Assembly (NCBI GenBank): GCA_902589155.1
Contig: CACIRV010000002.1
Coordinates: forward strand, 62,001 to 126,000
From: an uncultured Pelagibacteraceae bacterium
GTDB taxonomy: Bacteria > Pseudomonadota > Alphaproteobacteria > Pelagibacterales > Pelagibacteraceae
DNA: 64,000 nucleotides
Direction of reading: 5' to 3'
A program made the translations under genes and the position numbers. Numbering within the stretch: the stretch's first letter is position 1; each line of letters begins with the position of its first letter. The notes beneath the pieces were generated by a model, which saw only the letters and a list, made by a program, of their open reading frames with translations, did no database searches and was not told the DNA's origin. This document shows positions 9,190 to 17,115 of the stretch, one piece after another.

Positions 9190-9930
9190 ATGAGATTATT
9201 CCTTATTACATTTTTATTTTTTAAATTCTTTTCGCCTGTCTACGCTAATACAATCTATTATCTGACTAAAATACCAAATCTAAAAGTATACGATCTTACA
9301 GCTATTAATGGTATTAAGTATCTTGCAGCTGAAAAATCTTTTAAAGTTGGAATAGTTAAAAATAATGTCCAGTGTAATAAACCTAATGAAAATGATATTG
9401 AAAATAAATTTAAGGTAATAAAAGATAATTTGGATAGATATGAAAAAGATTTTTTAGAAAAGATAAATCTTAGATACGTTGTTCTTTGTGAAAACCTTAA
9501 AGTATCAGATATTAAAACTGCAGGTGTGCCAAATCATAAAGTTAAAACACTTATTATTGATATCAAATCTGATCCAAGATATTTTGAAAGATCAATTCAT
9601 CACGAGCTCTTTCATATGGTTGATGGTAGTTATGATAATTTATTTTCATATGATAAATGGAAAAAATTTAATATTGCAGACTTTCAATACGCTGAATGTT
9701 CAACTTGTTCAAATAGATCAGATTTATCTTTAATTCAAGACTCTAATGGATTTATCACTGAATACTCAATGTCAACAGCCTCTGAAGATATGGCAGAAGT
9801 ATTCTCATTTATGATGACCGATATTGATAATCTATCAATAATTTCTCAAGAAGATTCTATATTAAATAAAAAAATTAATTTTATGATAAGTGAAATTCGA
9901 AAAATAGATAATAGCTTTAAATTTAGATAA
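9190..9930 (+). CDS. exported putative zinc metallopeptidase (HExxH), function unknown
   Basis: This 246-residue protein starts with a signal peptide (hydrophobic residues 2-15, likely cleavage after about VYA-19). A zinc motif HELFH occupies residues 138-142, preceded by another His (SIHHELFH). A conserved-looking TEYSMSTASEDMAEVFSFMM segment at 190-209 supplies a glutamate that could be the third zinc ligand, as in gluzincins and lethal-factor-like peptidases. I do not recognise the family beyond this. Four cysteines (C62, C100, C170, C173) could form disulfides in the periplasm. It is followed with no gap by a membrane-anchored peptidyl-prolyl isomerase, suggesting a periplasmic protein-processing pair; that link is inference. 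Confidence 0.7.
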   Translation: MRLFLITFLFFKFFSPVYANTIYYLTKIPNLKVYDLTAINGIKYLAAEKSFKVGIVKNNVQCNKPNENDIENKFKVIKDNLDRYEKDFLEKINLRYVVLCENLKVSDIKTAGVPNHKVKTLIIDIKSDPRYFERSIHHELFHMVDGSYDNLFSYDKWKKFNIADFQYAECSTCSNRSDLSLIQDSNGFITEYSMSTASEDMAEVFSFMMTDIDNLSIISQEDSILNKKINFMISEIRKIDNSFKFR

Positions 9931-10578
9931 ATGATTGAAAAAGTAAAACAGACTACTTCAGAAAAATTATTATTAGTTTTATTTATAATTTTAGGAATTT
10001 TAGCTATTTATATATTTATAATACTGCCACAAAAATGTTTGTTTATTAAAGACTATGACCCTAATAAGATTTCTTTTAAAAATCATGAAAATATCGTTGT
10101 TTTAAATGTAGATTGTGGAAATATAATAATTAAACTTTATCCAGAAATTTCACCAAAGTCAGTTGAAAGATTTAAAATGTTAATAGAGTTGAGAAAATAT
10201 GATGATGTTGCTTTTCATCGTGTTATAAAAAATGTTTTAGTCCAATCTGGTGACTTAGAATTTGGAAAAAAAGATAGCTTTAACTATCTTTATATAGGAT
10301 CAGGAAAATCAGGATTTGGAACTATCAAATCTGAGTTAAATAATCAGGTTGAATTTAAAATAGGAACTGTTGGCATGGCCAGAACAAATAGATTAAATTC
10401 GGAAGATAGTCAGTTTTTTATTTTACTTGAGGATGCCCCGTTATTTAAAGGAGAGTATACACCTATAGGGGAAGTTATTTATGGTTTAGAAATTTTGAAC
10501 ACTATATCTGGTGACCATAGAAGAGAGTATGTCCTGAGACCTGATTTTATAAATTCTTTTAAACTACTTCAAAATTAA
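9931..10578 (+). CDS. membrane-anchored cyclophilin-type peptidyl-prolyl isomerase
   Basis: The protein is 215 residues long. A single hydrophobic helix at about residues 12-32 anchors it in the inner membrane, and a cyclophilin domain from about residue 50 onward would face the periplasm. Visible family motifs are SVERFKMLIE, YDDVAFHRVIKNVLVQSGD (the catalytic Arg within FHR), GTVGMAR, DSQFFILLEDAP and YTPIGEVIYGLEIL. The usual GDFTxxGTG segment is replaced by a diverged KSGFGTI. It would isomerise Xaa-Pro bonds in exported proteins. Its start codon follows directly after the stop of the putative metallopeptidase. The adjacent gene on the other strand ends 3 bases away. Confidence 0.85.
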   Translation: MIEKVKQTTSEKLLLVLFIILGILAIYIFIILPQKCLFIKDYDPNKISFKNHENIVVLNVDCGNIIIKLYPEISPKSVERFKMLIELRKYDDVAFHRVIKNVLVQSGDLEFGKKDSFNYLYIGSGKSGFGTIKSELNNQVEFKIGTVGMARTNRLNSEDSQFFILLEDAPLFKGEYTPIGEVIYGLEILNTISGDHRREYVLRPDFINSFKLLQN

Positions 10579-10580
10579 AT

Positions 10581-11435
10581 TTATCTGTTTATTCCCCTTA
10601 TTCTTTCAGATCTTCTTCTTAAAAGTTCTGCAGCAACTAAAACCAAAGTTGATAAAAGAATTAAACAAGTAGCAACAGATAATATTGTTGGGCTTAATTG
10701 CTCTCTTAATCCTGTCCACATTTGAATTGGAATTGTTGTATTATCTAAACCGGCTAAGAATAATACAATTACAACTTCGTCAAAAGATGTAACAAATGCA
10801 AATAAAGCCCCTGAAATAACACCAGGTAAAATAAGAGGCAAAGTGATTTTCATAAAAGTATTTACAGGATGACTTCCAAGGCTTGCTGCAGCCCTTGTAA
10901 CGCTATGATCAAATCCTGACAAGGTAGCTGTAACTGTAATTACTACAAATGGAGTTCCTAAAATAATATGTGCAATAATTATTCCTGTGTGTGTTGCTGC
11001 AAGGCCGGCTTTTGCCATAAAAAAGAAAATTGCAACTCCTGAAATTATTAATGGAACAATCATAGGAGATATTAGAGTTGCCATGATAATACCTTTGTAA
11101 GGCATATATCTGCTGCTCAATCCTAACGCTGCTACGGTTCCAAGTATAACTGCGCCTATAGTTGCAAATGTTGCTATAAAAAAACTATTTTTTGCAGCAA
11201 GTCCCCAAGGATTTTTTGTTCCATAAACCATGTCTTTATACCATCTTAAAGAAAAAGCATCTGGATCTAATCTTTTCATGCCATCTGTTATTACTAAAAA
11301 TTCTTCAGCATTAAAGGATAAAGGAAAAATTACAAATAAAGGTGCAATTAAAAAGAAAAAAACACATCCACAAATAAAAAGATAAACGTAGTGCCATATT
11401 CTATAATGCGGTTCAGTATATTTTGGTAAAGCCAT
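10581..11435 (-). CDS. ABC transporter permease, PotC-like (polyamine/opine family)
   Basis: This 284-residue inner-membrane permease has about six transmembrane segments. The cytoplasmic EAA loop that contacts the ATPase is visible as AAASLGSHPVNTFMKITLPLILPG, written here as consecutive parts, near residues 182-205. It belongs to the spermidine/putrescine (PotC) type permeases, in which the second permease follows the PotB-like gene. It is the last gene of the six-gene minus-strand operon and starts 2 bases after the stop of the PotB-like gene. The substrate is probably a polyamine or, given the EutA/EutD-like genes upstream, ectoine; sequence alone does not decide. Confidence 0.88.
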   Translation of the reverse strand: MALPKYTEPHYRIWHYVYLFICGCVFFFLIAPLFVIFPLSFNAEEFLVITDGMKRLDPDAFSLRWYKDMVYGTKNPWGLAAKNSFFIATFATIGAVILGTVAALGLSSRYMPYKGIIMATLISPMIVPLIISGVAIFFFMAKAGLAATHTGIIIAHIILGTPFVVITVTATLSGFDHSVTRAAASLGSHPVNTFMKITLPLILPGVISGALFAFVTSFDEVVIVLFLAGLDNTTIPIQMWTGLREQLSPTILSVATCLILLSTLVLVAAELLRRRSERIRGINR

Positions 11436-11437
11436 AA

Positions 11438-12691
11438 TTATCCTAATTTAATATTATCTATTCCAACTAATTTGTTATAAACCCAATAGACAGCTAAAAC
11501 CCCTGCCAATAACATTAATCCCATCGCTGAAGCAAAACTCCAGTCTAAAGTATATTTCATATGATATGCAATCTGATTACTAATTAGTGTTCCTGATGCT
11601 CCACCAACTAATTCTGGAGTAATGTAATAACCAATAGCAAGAATAAAAACCAATAAAGATCCTGCTCCTATACCTGGTATGGTTAACGGAAAATATATCT
11701 TCCAAAATGTTATAAATGGAGTTCCTCCTAAAGATTTACCTGCTCGGACTAAACTTGGCGAAATAGTTTTCATTACGCTGTAAAGAGGTAAAACCATAAA
11801 TGGTAACAAAATTTGTGTCATCGCAATATAAGTGCCTGTTTCATTGTACATCATTACTAATCTCTTATCGTCTGCAACGAGACCAATCCAAACTAAAAAA
11901 TCATTAACAACTCCTTGCTGTTGAAGCAGAATCATCCAACTGGCAGTTCTGACAAGCAGTGAAGTCCAGAAAGGTAAAAGAACGCAAATCATTAATAAAT
12001 TACTGTATTTCATTGGAAGAGTGGCGAGTAGATGCGCAATAGGATAAGCCATTAAAAAACAGAAAAGAGTTACGTAAAAGGCTATTTTAAGAGTTCTAAC
12101 CCATAATTTCTTATAAATTCTACGATCTTCTTCTACTTGAACGAATTTTCCATCTTCATTCTGATACATGTCTACGCCTTTTAAATATTTAGAATAAGAA
12201 TATGAAGGAGCTCTTCGTTTAATTGCTCTCCAATATTCAACATCTGCCCATCTTTCATGAACAGCCATAATTTGTTCTTTATAATTTCCTTCTTCAAAAG
12301 ATTTTGATTTTCGTCTTAATTTTTTAATGATACTTTTAAAACCATTTTTTGTATAATTAAGTTGAGTTGATAATTTTCCTTCTTTCTCTTCTTCAATTAA
12401 TTTTTGAAAATCAATATAAAAAGCTTCGAACACTTCCTCCGATGGAAGTTCTTTTCCATCCCAACGTTCCATTGCTACGAATGTTTTAGGTAAAGCTTTT
12501 GTTACCATACGATCATCTACACTATTAAAAAGCATTCCTACAATTGGAGAAATGTAAACAATTAATAAAAAAAATAATAAAGGAGAGACTAATAAAAAAG
12601 CTTTAAATTTATTTCTTCTCTCAACTTTCTTAAGGCTTACCTCTAAAGGAATGCCGTCTGTAGTTAAAATTTTTTGTGTTTCACTGCTCAT
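11438..12691 (-). CDS. ABC transporter permease, PotB-like, with large periplasmic loop
   Basis: This 417-residue permease is about 120 residues longer than E. coli PotB. TM1 is at about residues 31-54. A charged stretch at 58-197, rich in Lys, Glu and aromatic residues, lies before the second membrane segment at 201-223, so it is expected in the periplasm. The EAA loop (RAGKSLGGTPFITFWKIYFP) lies in the C-terminal half. Some polyamine/opine-type permeases of alphaproteobacteria carry similar long loops, so this may be a family trait. A strong hairpin precedes the start codon by 9 bases and no Shine-Dalgarno sequence is seen, so translation may be kept below that of the binding protein. Confidence 0.88.
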   Translation of the reverse strand: MSSETQKILTTDGIPLEVSLKKVERRNKFKAFLLVSPLLFFLLIVYISPIVGMLFNSVDDRMVTKALPKTFVAMERWDGKELPSEEVFEAFYIDFQKLIEEEKEGKLSTQLNYTKNGFKSIIKKLRRKSKSFEEGNYKEQIMAVHERWADVEYWRAIKRRAPSYSYSKYLKGVDMYQNEDGKFVQVEEDRRIYKKLWVRTLKIAFYVTLFCFLMAYPIAHLLATLPMKYSNLLMICVLLPFWTSLLVRTASWMILLQQQGVVNDFLVWIGLVADDKRLVMMYNETGTYIAMTQILLPFMVLPLYSVMKTISPSLVRAGKSLGGTPFITFWKIYFPLTIPGIGAGSLLVFILAIGYYITPELVGGASGTLISNQIAYHMKYTLDWSFASAMGLMLLAGVLAVYWVYNKLVGIDNIKLG

Positions 12692-12695
12692 AAAT

Positions 12696-12723
12696 AAAAA
12701 GGGCGGTTAGTTAATAACCGCCC
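12696..12723 (-). terminator. hairpin between binding-protein and permease genes (leaky terminator or mRNA stabiliser)
   Basis: Read on the minus strand, GGGCGGTTA, a 5-base loop and TAACCGCCC form a perfect 9-bp stem followed by a run of T. It lies 36 bases after the binding-protein stop and 9 bases before the PotB-like start. Such intergenic hairpins commonly raise expression of the upstream binding protein relative to the membrane subunits. A nearly identical stem occurs in the amino-acid ABC operon at 34300-34319. Confidence 0.85.
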
Positions 12724-12759
12724 CTAATATAATATATCATCTAAATCTTTAAAACTTAA

Positions 12760-13878
12760 TTAAAGACCAGATTTCATAGCTTCCCATTTTTCACCGATTT
12801 CTGTACCGTTGTCAGCCCAGAAAACTGCATCAATTAGGATATAGCTTTTTGTATTGTTTGGATGAGTTGGCATTTGCCCCATCATGGCTGTTTTACCATC
12901 TTTGTACCATGGTTCACCCGCTTCAATAACTTTAAGAGAAGATTTTCTCCAAGGTGCATAAGCAATGTACTTCGCTGAACCAGCTAAACCTTCTGTGCTA
13001 GTCATTTGCGCAATTGCTTTCATAGCATCAGCCTCGTTTGGTCCTCCTTTAACAACTACCATGTATTGGTAATCTAAACCTTGAGCATCCCAAACTTGTT
13101 TTAATGGTGCGCCTTCTCCAATTTCTGCATTGAAGAATCTACCATTCCAACCTGTTGCCATTACAACTTCACCCTGCATAAGTAGTTCAGGTGGCTTAGC
13201 ACCAGCTGACCAAAATACACATCCGCCGTTAGGGTCTTTGCAAAGAGCTTCCATCTTATCCATTGCTTTTTTAAGACCTTTTTCCTTTGAAAGTTGTTTG
13301 TAAATTTTCTTTCCACCTTTACCTGGCTTAGTTCCAGAAGCTGCTAATGCCATTTCTAGATTGTGCATAGCACTTTTGTAAACGCCTCTTTTACCTGGCC
13401 ATGTTTTAGTGTCAAAGAAATCTTTTATAGTTTTTGGTTTTTTGCTACCAATTTTTGCATCATGGTAAGCATATGTCCAAGAATATAAAATATTTCCTAC
13501 AGCACAATCACTAGGCATTGACGTAAAGAAGTCTTTACTCGCTTTAGTTCCATCTGGAGCTGGTGGAAAGTCTTTGTCAAAATCAAATTTAACAAATAAA
13601 CCTTCGTCACATCCGTTGATAGTGTCCATAGCGAAAACGTCCATTATGTCCCAAGTAATTTTACCTGCTGCTTTTTGAGCTTTAACTTCAGATAATCCAC
13701 CTGAATAGTCTACCCAATTGATAGGTATCCCTAATTTTTTTGCAGTTGGATCTCCATACCCTAATTTTTGACTTTCAGTGTAAGCTCCACCCCAAGATGC
13801 AACAGTTACTGCATATGAAGTTGAAGAAATTGAAAGAGCAAAAACTAAAGTAAGTAATAGTTTACTTAATTTTCTCAT
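12760..13878 (-). CDS. periplasmic solute-binding protein, PotD-like
   Basis: This is a 372-residue extracellular solute-binding protein with a signal peptide (residues 1 to about 23, ending in SYA). The mature protein begins VTVASWGGAYTES, typical of the PotD/iron-type family that captures polyamines and related cations. Six or so cysteines are present, some probably in disulfides. A very strong Shine-Dalgarno sequence GGAGGGG (13884-13890) precedes the ATG, whereas most neighbouring genes have weak ones; this fits the high abundance expected of binding proteins. It lies between the ATPase gene and the two permease genes, and is followed by a hairpin. Ligand candidates are putrescine or spermidine, or ectoine because of the EutA/EutD-like genes in the operon. 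Confidence 0.88.
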   Translation of the reverse strand: MRKLSKLLLTLVFALSISSTSYAVTVASWGGAYTESQKLGYGDPTAKKLGIPINWVDYSGGLSEVKAQKAAGKITWDIMDVFAMDTINGCDEGLFVKFDFDKDFPPAPDGTKASKDFFTSMPSDCAVGNILYSWTYAYHDAKIGSKKPKTIKDFFDTKTWPGKRGVYKSAMHNLEMALAASGTKPGKGGKKIYKQLSKEKGLKKAMDKMEALCKDPNGGCVFWSAGAKPPELLMQGEVVMATGWNGRFFNAEIGEGAPLKQVWDAQGLDYQYMVVVKGGPNEADAMKAIAQMTSTEGLAGSAKYIAYAPWRKSSLKVIEAGEPWYKDGKTAMMGQMPTHPNNTKSYILIDAVFWADNGTEIGEKWEAMKSGL

Positions 13879-13997
13879 TTATTCCCCTCCGTTTAAACGT
13901 TTATTATTTTTTTATTACAACAATTAACAAAAATTAAGTCAACCTCTGATTTAAGTTAATTATTGTTTAAAATTAGGATTTTTTGATTGAATCAATC

Positions 13998-15092
13998 TCA
14001 GATTGATTTTGGATCTAGAGCTCTAGCGTCATGACTATTCCAGCCAACATTAATATCATTTCCAGGTTTTATATCCATTCTTGCAGAGCTGTTAGGGACT
14101 TTTAAAATGAATTCTTTATTGCCTAATAAATTTAATCTAACTCTGGCATGATCTCCGTGATAAATAACTTCCTCAATTTTTCCTTTGTGCTTATTATCCA
14201 TTTTTTCTTCAGGGTCTATAATCGCTCTCTCTGGTCTTAAAGAAACTTTAGTTTTTTCACCTTTTGTTTTTACCCTTATTGGATTAGAAATTATTTCAGC
14301 TCCCGTATCTAATTTAACTTTACATTTGCCTCCCGAGATATCTGTGACTTGTCCAGAAAAGGTATTATTCTCTCCTATAAATTCTGCAACAAACGAATTT
14401 ACAGGCTCTTCGTATAATTTATCTGGGCTAGATAGTTGTTGTACTTTTCCATCATTAAAAACTGCAATTCTACTAGACATAGTAAGAGCTTCGCTTTGAT
14501 CATGAGTAACGTAAACTACAGTTACACCAATATTTTCATGAATGTGTTTAATTTCATACTGCATACTTTCTCTTAAATTTTTATCTAAAGCTCCTAATGG
14601 TTCATCCATTAAAACTAATTGAGGGTCAAATACTAAAGATCTCGCAACCGCAACTCTTTGTTGTTGTCCTCCTGATAATTGATTAGGCATTCTTTTTTCA
14701 AATCCAGATAAAGAAACCATAGACAAAGCCTTGTCGACTTTTTTATCAATATCATCTTTTGCAAGTTTTCTTACTTTTAATGGAAAAGCTAAATTTTCAT
14801 AAACAGTTAAGTGTGGAAATAATGCATAATTTTGAAAAACCATTCCTATGCCTCTTTTGTGTGGAGGAATTCTTGAAATGGGTTTTGAATCTAAATAAAT
14901 TTCACCATTTGTTGGTGTTTCAAAACCTGCTAACATCATCAAGCATGTTGTTTTTCCTGAACCAGATGGTCCCAACATTGTAATAAATTCACCTTCGTTG
15001 ATATCAAGATTTAAGTCTTTAACGACCAAAACTTTACCGTCATAACTTTTGTCTACTTTATCAAATTTTACAAAGCTTTTTGAAGACGTCAT
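13998..15092 (-). CDS. ABC transporter ATP-binding protein, PotA-like
   Basis: This 364-residue ATPase energises the downstream importer. Walker A (GPSGSGKTT), Q-loop (VFQNYALFPH), signature (LSGGQQQRVAVARS), Walker B (LVLMDEPLGALD) and H-loop (YVTHD) are all intact. A TOBE regulatory domain occupies roughly residues 240-364, as in PotA, UgpC and MalK. It lies 47 bases after the EutD-like gene and 119 bases before the binding-protein gene. That last gap has no gene and is long enough to contain a promoter for the binding-protein gene, although no clear promoter could be assigned. Confidence 0.93.
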   Translation of the reverse strand: MTSSKSFVKFDKVDKSYDGKVLVVKDLNLDINEGEFITMLGPSGSGKTTCLMMLAGFETPTNGEIYLDSKPISRIPPHKRGIGMVFQNYALFPHLTVYENLAFPLKVRKLAKDDIDKKVDKALSMVSLSGFEKRMPNQLSGGQQQRVAVARSLVFDPQLVLMDEPLGALDKNLRESMQYEIKHIHENIGVTVVYVTHDQSEALTMSSRIAVFNDGKVQQLSSPDKLYEEPVNSFVAEFIGENNTFSGQVTDISGGKCKVKLDTGAEIISNPIRVKTKGEKTKVSLRPERAIIDPEEKMDNKHKGKIEEVIYHGDHARVRLNLLGNKEFILKVPNSSARMDIKPGNDINVGWNSHDARALDPKSI

Positions 15093-15139
15093 ATAAGGAT
15101 TATTTAAAGCATTTAAGAAAATTTATTTCAAGGTTTTTA

Positions 15140-16306
15140 TTATTTAATATGTAATTCTCTAGATAAATTGCAGAATAATTCAGAGCCACTTTGAGTAACT
15201 CTAACTGCTTCGCTTGCTTCTACGCCCCAATCACCGAATTGCATCACTGCAATCATATGGAAAGTAACGTTAGGTTGTAAAATAGTTTTATCACCTTTTA
15301 GTATATTAAATGTTTGTTCCCCCCAATCTGGAGGGTAACCAATACCAATTGAGTATCCTGTTCTGGACTCTTTTTTAATCTTGTATTTATCTAATACGCC
15401 CCAAAATTTTTGAGCAATATCATCAACTGTGTTTCCAGGTTTAGTTACCGCAATACCGGCATCTAATGCTTCATTAGTTGCTTTCATTGTATCAATCTTT
15501 TTTTGATCTCTTTCGCCTAACAAAACTGTACGTGCCATAGGACAGTGATATCTTCTATAAGCGCCAGCAATTTCAATAATTGTTGCTTCTCCTGAAACAA
15601 ATTTATCTTCTGTTGCAGTTAAATGGGATGCTGAAGTTCCTTTACCCGTTGGCAACAAAGTTGCAATGCTTGGATAATCTCCTCCAAACTCTTTTGTTCC
15701 ATTAAATAAAGCTTTCTGAATATCGGCCACAGCATCACATTGTCTTATACCGGGATTAATACTTTTAAAAGCTGTTTTCATTCCACTCTCAACTATACGA
15801 GCGGCCGACTGGATTAATTTAATTTCTGTATTCGACTTAATAACTCTTACCCAATTGACCAATCGTTCAGCATCTTTTAATTTTGCATTCGGTAAACCTT
15901 TTTTGATGGTCTCATAACAAAATGCTGTGAAGTAATGACTGTCCATTTCTAATCCAATATTTAGATTGTCCCATTTTCTTTTTTTAATAATCTCAACCAA
16001 ATATTGATAAGGATGTAGAGGCCAAGTATGAATATATTTTTCATCGTACTCAATAATATTTTTATCTTGTAAATATGTTTTGATATATGCTCCTCCTCCA
16101 TCTTGAGCTCTCACAAAACAAATGGGCTCGTCTTCATTAACATGAACTAAAACACATTGAGCGTAATAAAAAGACCAAGCATCATAACCAGTTAAATAAT
16201 TCATGTTTGCTGGGTCGTGAGACACTAATAGATCAATACCTTTTTTTTGCATACTGATCTTAACTTTTGTTAAGCGGTCTTTGTATTCTTGTTTTTCAAA
16301 AAGCAT
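15140..16306 (-). CDS. M24-family hydrolase resembling ectoine hydrolase EutD/DoeA
   Basis: The protein has 388 residues in the creatinase/prolidase (M24) pita-bread fold. The N-terminal domain has DPANMNYLTGYDAWSFYYAQ (residues 31-50), which closely resembles the NYLTGYDGWSFY segment of ectoine hydrolase as I remember it. In the catalytic domain the usual metal-binding aspartates are not kept: residue 245 is Glu in IIEIAGAYRRYHCPMART. Loss of the di-metal site is expected for DoeA, which opens the ectoine ring without acting as a metallopeptidase. The neighbouring EutA-like gene and the importer support a compatible-solute role. Alternatives are an uncharacterised creatinase-like amidohydrolase or DddP-like lyase. 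The start follows the EutA-like stop directly. Confidence 0.68.
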   Translation of the reverse strand: MLFEKQEYKDRLTKVKISMQKKGIDLLVSHDPANMNYLTGYDAWSFYYAQCVLVHVNEDEPICFVRAQDGGGAYIKTYLQDKNIIEYDEKYIHTWPLHPYQYLVEIIKKRKWDNLNIGLEMDSHYFTAFCYETIKKGLPNAKLKDAERLVNWVRVIKSNTEIKLIQSAARIVESGMKTAFKSINPGIRQCDAVADIQKALFNGTKEFGGDYPSIATLLPTGKGTSASHLTATEDKFVSGEATIIEIAGAYRRYHCPMARTVLLGERDQKKIDTMKATNEALDAGIAVTKPGNTVDDIAQKFWGVLDKYKIKKESRTGYSIGIGYPPDWGEQTFNILKGDKTILQPNVTFHMIAVMQFGDWGVEASEAVRVTQSGSELFCNLSRELHIK

Positions 16307-17056
16307 TTAGTTTTCTAAAAGTTTTCCAAATCCTTTTATTGGAGATTTATATCCAACTGATCTTATTGTATCCCAAATTAAGGTTTGATTGCTAGATAAC
16401 ACTGGTTTTTTTATTATTTGTTCTAATTTTTTAAGAATGTTCAAAACTGGTAATGCTGTGCAAGATATAAATAATGCATCTGCATTTTTTGTTTCTAATT
16501 TTGATAATATTTCTAAAATATAATTGGGATCAACATTAGCAAACTCTGAGTCTAAGTTTAGATTTAAACTAGCGAATGATAAAACTTCAATATCTTTTTT
16601 ATTAAAATAATCTAAGATAGTGTTATTTATTTCATCAGGATATGGAGTAAATAAAGCAATTTTTTTTATATTCATTTTTTTAAAAGCTTTAATTGCAGAG
16701 GTTACTGGCGTTGTAACGTAACAACTCGGTTTACCTAGCAATATATTTTCTTTTACTTTTTCTTCTCCAATAGCGATTGTTCCTGATGTGCAGCCGTAAG
16801 CAATAGCGCTGATCTTTTCGTCGGGTAATATTTTATGTGCTACAGACTCAAGATCATCTTGCATTTTTAATAGGTTTTCTTTGGTTAATGGATTTTGATT
16901 ATGAATACGATTTATGAACATGTCTAAAGGCAAATTCTTAAAAATATTATTAAAATCGCCCTCTATAGTTTGATCTGTTGATAAAGCAATTAAGCCAACT
17001 TTTGGATTTAATTTATTTTTAAACTTAGCGTTAAAATGCTTAATAACTGTAGTCAT
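16307..17056 (-). CDS. Asp/Glu racemase-superfamily protein resembling EutA
   Basis: This 249-residue protein belongs to the aspartate/glutamate racemase, maleate isomerase and arylmalonate decarboxylase superfamily. The two catalytic cysteines are kept: YGCTSGT at residues 87-93 and SCTALP near residue 200. EutA proteins of ectoine-utilisation operons belong to this family and stand beside EutD, as here. The exact reaction of EutA is not well established. It is the first gene of the minus-strand operon and is followed directly (TAA then ATG) by the EutD-like gene. A maleate isomerase or racemase of other substrate is possible. Confidence 0.68.
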   Translation of the reverse strand: MTTVIKHFNAKFKNKLNPKVGLIALSTDQTIEGDFNNIFKNLPLDMFINRIHNQNPLTKENLLKMQDDLESVAHKILPDEKISAIAYGCTSGTIAIGEEKVKENILLGKPSCYVTTPVTSAIKAFKKMNIKKIALFTPYPDEINNTILDYFNKKDIEVLSFASLNLNLDSEFANVDPNYILEILSKLETKNADALFISCTALPVLNILKKLEQIIKKPVLSSNQTLIWDTIRSVGYKSPIKGFGKLLEN

Positions 17057-17115
17057 TAAGACTTATGATACTTTATTTAATTGGGAAAAGTAAAACTATA
17101 TTTTAGATGGTTTAC

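Noticed and set aside
13879-13997. Possible riboswitch or small RNA in the 119-base gap between ATPase and binding-protein genes
   Set aside because: Only AT-rich sequence and a weak AATCAATC/GATTGATT repeat at the ATPase stop; no known riboswitch pattern was recognised.
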